Of a DNA stretch of 50,577 bases, positions 46,705 through 50,577 are shown one piece after another. The stretch's first letter is position 1, and the number at the start of each line of letters is the position of its first letter. The position numbers were made by a program, and so were the translations under genes. Source of the DNA: Melioribacter sp. (lineage in GTDB: Bacteria > Bacteroidota > Ignavibacteria > Ignavibacteriales > Melioribacteraceae); NCBI GenBank assembly GCA_012026935.1, contig VEPI01000134.1, positions 1 to 50,577 on the forward strand, given 5' to 3'. Under the pieces are notes generated by a model, which was given only the letters and a program-made list of their open reading frames with translations, was not told where the DNA came from and searched no databases.

Positions 46705-47781
46705 ATTAGTTCCTATCTACCAAATAAAAAATTAAAAATTGCTCTGACATATAACGTAAAACCGGAAGAAAAAAATTTTTCCGACCGAACATCTCTCACC
46801 CTAAACACAAAATCATCAATTTCTTACAATGAAACTTATGCCGAGTGGGATACTATCGAGACAATTAATGCTCTAAAAGATTCTTTGGAACTGTTTCATG
46901 ACGTAACTTTGATCGAAGCGGATGAAAATGCATTCGAGAAATTTAAAAAGTTACGACCCGATTTAGTTTTTAATGTTGCCGAGTGTGCAAATGGCATAAG
47001 TCGTGAAGCTCAGATACCTGCGATGCTTGACATGTTACAAATTCCTTACACCGGTTCCGATCCATTAACGTTAGCTACATGCCTGGATAAAGCCAGGACG
47101 AAAGAAGTTTTATCATATCACAACATTCCAACTGCAAAATTCCTTCTTGTTGAATCAATTTCCGATTTAGGAAACTTCGATCTGCGTTTTCCGGTAATTG
47201 TTAAACCTGTAGCGGAAGGTTCCGGCAAAGGTATTTTCAATTCTTCACTGTTAAACAATTTGGATAAGCTCAAAGAGAATTTGACTGACAGTCTTAAGAC
47301 TTATAATCAGCCGTTCCTTGTTGAGGAATTCTTACCGGGGCGTGAGTTCACAGTTGCTATTATTGGCAATGGTGAGGATACCGAAGTTTTACCTATTGTA
47401 GAGATAAATTTAAGCGAATTACCGAAAGAATTGGCTCCGATATACTCTTACGAAGCAAAGTGGGTTGTTGATACACGTGATAATCCGCTGAATATCTTTT
47501 CATGCCCGGCCCAAATAGATACAGAACTTCAGAAAAAAATTACAAACATAGCTTTGAAAACTTATAAAGTATTACGATGCCGTGATTGGAGTAGAATTGA
47601 TATCCGCCTTGATGCGAACGGTGAGCCGAATATAATTGAAATTAATCCGCTGCCTGGAATTCTTCCCGACCCGAAAGACAATTCGTGTTTTCCTAAAGCT
47701 GCAAGAACCGGCGGAATGTCTTATGAAGAAATGATAAACAAAGTTTTATTCACTGCAGCAAGAAGATACAGCTTAGTATGA
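46705..47781 (+). CDS. Ddl-like ATP-grasp ligase (first of a tandem pair), start codon uncertain
   Basis: Amino-acid ligase of the D-Ala-D-Ala ligase family, about 358 residues if read from 46705. The N-terminal strand KLKIALTYNVKPEEKNF is encoded from about 46729, well upstream of the first canonical start (TTG, 46885), and the frame is open back to a TAA at 46693. AAGGA at 46694-46698 fits an ATT start at 46705 with 6 nt spacing; alternatively an ATG at 46700 in another frame plus a one-base shift would join. Later motifs: AQIPAMLDMLQIPYTGSDP, VIVKPVAEGSGKGI, FLVEEFLPGREFTVAI, YSYEAKW, IDIRLDANGEPNIIEINPLP. It overlaps the next ligase gene by 4 nt. Substrates unknown; context suggests lysine or beta-lysine chemistry rather than cell-wall D-Ala-D-Ala. 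Confidence 0.78.
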   Translation: MSSYLPNKKLKIALTYNVKPEEKNFSDRTSLTLNTKSSISYNETYAEWDTIETINALKDSLELFHDVTLIEADENAFEKFKKLRPDLVFNVAECANGISREAQIPAMLDMLQIPYTGSDPLTLATCLDKARTKEVLSYHNIPTAKFLLVESISDLGNFDLRFPVIVKPVAEGSGKGIFNSSLLNNLDKLKENLTDSLKTYNQPFLVEEFLPGREFTVAIIGNGEDTEVLPIVEINLSELPKELAPIYSYEAKWVVDTRDNPLNIFSCPAQIDTELQKKITNIALKTYKVLRCRDWSRIDIRLDANGEPNIIEINPLPGILPDPKDNSCFPKAARTGGMSYEEMINKVLFTAARRYSLV

Positions 47782-48836
47782 ATTTCGAACAAAAAATATT
47801 GATCTGTTATAATGAACCGACCAGATATTATGACAATTATCTTGGTAAAAATATATCCGACTCAAAAGATAATGTTGATCTTTCCGAAAGGGAATTTCTA
47901 AAACAGATTGCTTTGATCAAGAAATCCCTATCCAAAAAATATATGAGCGTTGAAACCCTTGCCGTTAACAGCGATATTAAGAGTGCAATCAAAAAAATAT
48001 TAAATTATTCTCCAGATGCCATTTTTAATTTCGTTGAATCGGTTGAGGGCAATACAAACCTGGAAAGTTACATCGCGGGACTTTTTGATATTCTTGGAAT
48101 ACCATACACAGGCAACGGGGCAATCGCTCTTGGCAATTGTCTGATCAAATCCAGAACAAAACAGATTCTTCAATCACATGGTATAAGAACTCCTAAACAT
48201 TTAATTACAGAAGTGAATGAAATCCCGGATAAGGATAAATTCTCTTTAAGATTTCCAGTTATACTAAAACTTGCCCGCGAAGATGCGAGCATAGGCATTT
48301 CAGAATTTTCAGTAGTGCTGAATTTTGATGCTTTGTTGGAAAGATTAAATTATCTCTACACTTCTTTCAACCAGGAAGTTTTGATCGAAGAATACATTGA
48401 GGGCCGCGAATTAAATGTTGCAATTCTTGGTGATAAGGTTCTTCCAATCTCCGAAATCCGTTTTGACGGATTACCTGACGATCTTCCTAAAATAGTTACT
48501 TATGAAGCTAAGTGGTCGCCGGAGAGCACCTACTTCAAACATACAACTCCAAAGTGTCCAACAGATTTAGATGAAAACATAAGACTTAAAGTTGAAAAAA
48601 TGGCACGTGAAGCATTCGAAGCACTAGAATGCAGAGATTATGCCCGCGTTGATATTAGATTAAATCAAAGAAATGTTCCTTACGTTATTGAAGTTAATCC
48701 TAATCCGGATATTTCTCCTGATACAGGATTTATCCGTGCAGCAGCAGCAGCAGGAATTAGTTATGATCAATTGCTTTATACACTTTCAAAGTTCGCATTG
48801 AAGAGAATAGCTTATGATACGCAAGCTGCAAGCTAA
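47778..48836 (+). CDS. Ddl-like ATP-grasp ligase (second of a tandem pair)
   Basis: 352-residue paralogue of the preceding ligase. The N-terminal QKILICYNEPTRYYDN, FDILGIPYTGNGAIALGNCL, VILKLAREDASIGISEF (ATP loop), VLIEEYIEGRELNVAILG, VTYEAKWSPES and YARVDIRLNQRNVPYVIEVN are in family order. The two share YEAKW and the metal-binding end but differ in the loop after the final Asn: NPNPDISPDTG here, NPLPGILPDPKD there, so they may use different acceptors. ATGA overlap upstream and a 23-nt overlap with the GNAT gene show tight coupling. Function beyond ATP-dependent ligation is inferred. Confidence 0.82.
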   Translation: MNFEQKILICYNEPTRYYDNYLGKNISDSKDNVDLSEREFLKQIALIKKSLSKKYMSVETLAVNSDIKSAIKKILNYSPDAIFNFVESVEGNTNLESYIAGLFDILGIPYTGNGAIALGNCLIKSRTKQILQSHGIRTPKHLITEVNEIPDKDKFSLRFPVILKLAREDASIGISEFSVVLNFDALLERLNYLYTSFNQEVLIEEYIEGRELNVAILGDKVLPISEIRFDGLPDDLPKIVTYEAKWSPESTYFKHTTPKCPTDLDENIRLKVEKMAREAFEALECRDYARVDIRLNQRNVPYVIEVNPNPDISPDTGFIRAAAAAGISYDQLLYTLSKFALKRIAYDTQAAS

Positions 48837-49287
48837 CGATAGGGAACAATTAGTCTCTATCATTAATAAAACAGATAATTTTAGTAATGAAGAGAAGAAA
48901 GTTGCTGTTGAATTAATTGATGAAGCGATTGGAAATCCGAATCATGAATATTACAATGTCTTTATTTATGAAAATGATGGAAAGATTGCCGGTTATCATT
49001 GTACAGGTAAGAGAGCGTTAACAGATGGTGTGTTTGATCTGTTCTGGATTGTTGTAGATAATAACGGTCAGAATAAAGGAATAGGAAAACAGTTGTTAGA
49101 TCACGCGGAAAATTTTGTAAAAGAAAATAAAGGAAGATGGATTCTTGCTGAAACATCTTCCAAAGATGTTTACAATGCTACAAGAAATTTTTATATGAGG
49201 AATAATTACTCGATAGTCTCCCAGATAAAAGATTTTTATACAATCAACGATAATTTGATTGTATTTGGTAAATACATAAAAACATAA
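48814..49287 (+). CDS. GNAT-family N-acetyltransferase
   Basis: 157-residue acetyltransferase fold. Motif A, the acetyl-CoA pyrophosphate loop, reads NNGQNKGIGKQLLDHA (about 87-102), preceded by the strand FDLFWIVVD; motif B includes YNATRNFYMRNNYSIV. It overlaps the second ligase by 23 nt and precedes the aminomutase by 27 nt. In the known N-epsilon-acetyl-beta-lysine pathway an acetyltransferase (AblB) works with KamA, but AblB is much longer, so this is not a clear AblB. It may acetylate beta-lysine, a ligated product, or protect the cell from one. Confidence 0.8.
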   Translation: MIRKLQANDREQLVSIINKTDNFSNEEKKVAVELIDEAIGNPNHEYYNVFIYENDGKIAGYHCTGKRALTDGVFDLFWIVVDNNGQNKGIGKQLLDHAENFVKENKGRWILAETSSKDVYNATRNFYMRNNYSIVSQIKDFYTINDNLIVFGKYIKT

Positions 49288-49314
49288 AAAGGAATAATAT
49301 AAAGGGTAACTATC

Positions 49315-50526
49315 ATGGAACTCTGGCAGCAAATGGTTAGAGACAGTGTTCACTCTGTTGATCAACTTGTGGAAAAATTTGGGATTGACAGAACAGTAGC
49401 AGAAGGTTTGGATGAATTTTTTCAAGCTCGTATAAATCCATACTATCTTAGCCTAATCCGATATCCGGGTGATCCGATCTGGAGACAATGCGTACCGGAT
49501 AAAGCAGAATTGGATGATCTGGAAGGATTTGAAGATCCGCTTCAAGAAGATAGAATGAGCCCTGTTCCTAATATTACGCATAGATATCCCGATCGGGCAT
49601 TATTCCTAACAACAAGCCAATGCGGAATGTATTGCCGTTTCTGCACTAGAAAAAGAAAAGTAGGTAACTCAGATAAAATTTCGATGAAAGAACTTGAATC
49701 GGCTTTTAAGTATCTCGAAAAGCATACTGAAATCCGCGATGTAATTATGTCCGGCGGCGATCCGTTAATGCTTACAGATGTTATGCTTGAAAAAATATTA
49801 AAGAGATTGAGACAAATACCACATATAGAAATAATCCGGATAGGTTCAAAAATGCCGTGCGTTCTTCCACATCGTATCACCCCTAAATTGGTTGAGATGA
49901 TCAAGAAGTATCACCCGATTTATGTTAACACGCACTTCAATCATCCATGGGAAATTACTCCTGAAAGCACCAAAGCTTGCGAGATGCTTGCCAATGCAGG
50001 AATACCGGTAAGTAACCAGGCAGTTCTAATGAAAGGAGTAAATGACGATGCTGAAGTAATGAGAGAGCTCTTTACGAAACTTCTCAAGATAAGAGTTAGA
50101 CCTTACTATTTATATATGGCTGATGAAACACGCGGAGCTAATCATTTTAGAACTTCACTTGAAACCGGTCTGGAAATTATGCAGAAACTACGCGGTTATA
50201 CAAGCGGACTTGCAATACCTCATTTTGTTATTGATGCACCGGGAGGCGGCGGTAAGATACCGATTCTCCCTCAATACGTTCTGCACCGCGATGAAGATAG
50301 AGTTGTAATGAAGAATTATAAAGGTGAGATTTTTGTTTACCGTGAAGCGCACAACGGCGAAGTTAAACCTGATTTGAAAATTCCAATTGAATTAGTTGAT
50401 AAGAAAAACGGTAACGGTTCTAATGGTAATGGATCGAACGGAAATGGTTCCAATGGATCATCCAAAAAACCAAGAAACTATAAAGAGAAGGTTGAAGTTA
50501 CCGAAGTTGCAACAAGCAATAATTGA
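49315..50526 (+). CDS. kamA: Lysine 2,3-aminomutase (radical SAM, PLP)
   Basis: Converts L-lysine to L-beta-lysine using SAM, a [4Fe-4S] cluster and PLP. It has 403 residues. LFLTTSQCGMYCRFCTRKRK gives the cluster cysteines C103, C107 and C110; VMSGGDPLM and RIGSKMPCVLPHRITP follow. The PLP lysine is K314 in DAPGGGGKIP. Asp270 (YMADETRG) and Asp307 (VIDAPG) match the two aspartates that bind the lysine epsilon-amino group in Clostridium KAM, with the same 37-residue spacing, so lysine is the likely substrate, not glutamate. The C-terminal zinc cysteines of clostridial KAM are absent; instead three NGNGS repeats lead to a charged end. AAAGGG lies 8 nt before the ATG. It ends the ligase/GNAT operon. 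Confidence 0.92.
   Translation: MELWQQMVRDSVHSVDQLVEKFGIDRTVAEGLDEFFQARINPYYLSLIRYPGDPIWRQCVPDKAELDDLEGFEDPLQEDRMSPVPNITHRYPDRALFLTTSQCGMYCRFCTRKRKVGNSDKISMKELESAFKYLEKHTEIRDVIMSGGDPLMLTDVMLEKILKRLRQIPHIEIIRIGSKMPCVLPHRITPKLVEMIKKYHPIYVNTHFNHPWEITPESTKACEMLANAGIPVSNQAVLMKGVNDDAEVMRELFTKLLKIRVRPYYLYMADETRGANHFRTSLETGLEIMQKLRGYTSGLAIPHFVIDAPGGGGKIPILPQYVLHRDEDRVVMKNYKGEIFVYREAHNGEVKPDLKIPIELVDKKNGNGSNGNGSNGNGSNGSSKKPRNYKEKVEVTEVATSNN
50407..50463 (+). repeat. In-gene 15-nt tandem repeat encoding NGNGS units
   Basis: Three consecutive copies of a unit coding Asn-Gly-Asn-Gly-Ser and a partial fourth (NGSS), with variable third codon bases, in the kamA C-terminal linker. Confidence 0.85.
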
Positions 50527-50549
50527 CCTGTTTTCAAAATAATATTGAC

Positions 50550-50577
50550 AAAAAACCCCGCATAAGCGGGGTTTTTT
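50550..50577 (+). terminator. Strong intrinsic terminator after kamA
   Basis: ACCCCGC (50555-50561) pairs with GCGGGGT (50566-50572) around the loop ATAA, extended by A and T tracts on each side; six T end the window. With flanking A tract the structure can work in both directions. Confidence 0.95.

Noticed and set aside
46885-47781. First ATP-grasp ligase starting at TTG 46885 (298 residues)
   Set aside because: This start removes the first Rossmann-like strand and about 60 residues that align with the neighbouring paralogue; the frame is open upstream with a ribosome site at 46694.
49542-49904. 120-residue minus-strand ORF
   Set aside because: Antisense to the radical SAM core of kamA; no independent support.

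Overview
This AT-rich window comes from a Gram-negative bacterium, most likely of the Bacteroidota/Chlorobi lineage, and Ignavibacteria is my best guess. It encodes lipid A genes (lpxB, lpxK, a DUF374 acyltransferase) and an outer-membrane barrel. Several gene starts are preceded by the Bacteroidota-type -7 box TAnnTTTG rather than a standard -10. The placement is inference from gene content and promoter style. I saw no rRNA, tRNA, CRISPR array, insertion sequence or prophage.

Layout. (1) 97-3191: trehalose synthesis, with a membrane-anchored sensor/OtsA fusion followed by OtsB. (2) 3301-14148, minus strand: a compact locus reading ECF sigma factor, unknown membrane-anchored protein, TM-GAF-SpoIIE phosphatase, STAS antagonist, RsbW-like kinase, GAF-GAF-SpoIIE phosphatase, PDZ-TM-GAF-SpoIIE phosphatase and ClC-CBS chloride protein. 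Genes are 0-46 nt apart, so this looks like one partner-switching stress-signalling operon. A second STAS gene is transcribed divergently from it (14382). (3) 14802-20392: purA, an orphan histidine kinase, dCMP deaminase and polyphosphate kinase. (4) 20397-25139, minus strand: an iron-uptake operon with a DtxR-type repressor under a perfect-arm palindrome, a membrane-anchored DtxR-FeoA fusion, FeoB split into separate GTPase and permease genes, and an outer-membrane barrel. Divergently transcribed are mrp and a NifU-like Fe-S scaffold. (5) 26692-37906: tpiA, then a tight run of a GH2-like membrane protein that has lost its acid/base residue, smc, a MtnX-like HAD phosphatase, an ICMT-like methyltransferase, lpxB, a DUF374 acyltransferase and lpxK. 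(6) 37935-46540: ppdK, queA-ispD, plsY-gpsA and recG. (7) 46705-50526: two tandem Ddl-like ATP-grasp ligases, a GNAT acetyltransferase and a lysine 2,3-aminomutase, closed by a strong terminator.

The most interesting candidate for an undescribed system is region 7. A KamA enzyme with lysine-type substrate residues is co-encoded with an acetyltransferase, as in N-epsilon-acetyl-beta-lysine osmolyte synthesis. Here two amino-acid ligase paralogues are added, which suggests a ligated (dipeptide-like) or otherwise conjugated beta-lysine product. Trehalose synthesis, a chloride protein, partner-switching stress signalling and a possible compatible-solute locus together give the window an osmotic/general-stress flavour. 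The iron locus (membrane-tethered regulator-FeoA fusion, split FeoB, adjacent Fe-S genes) is the second most unusual part.
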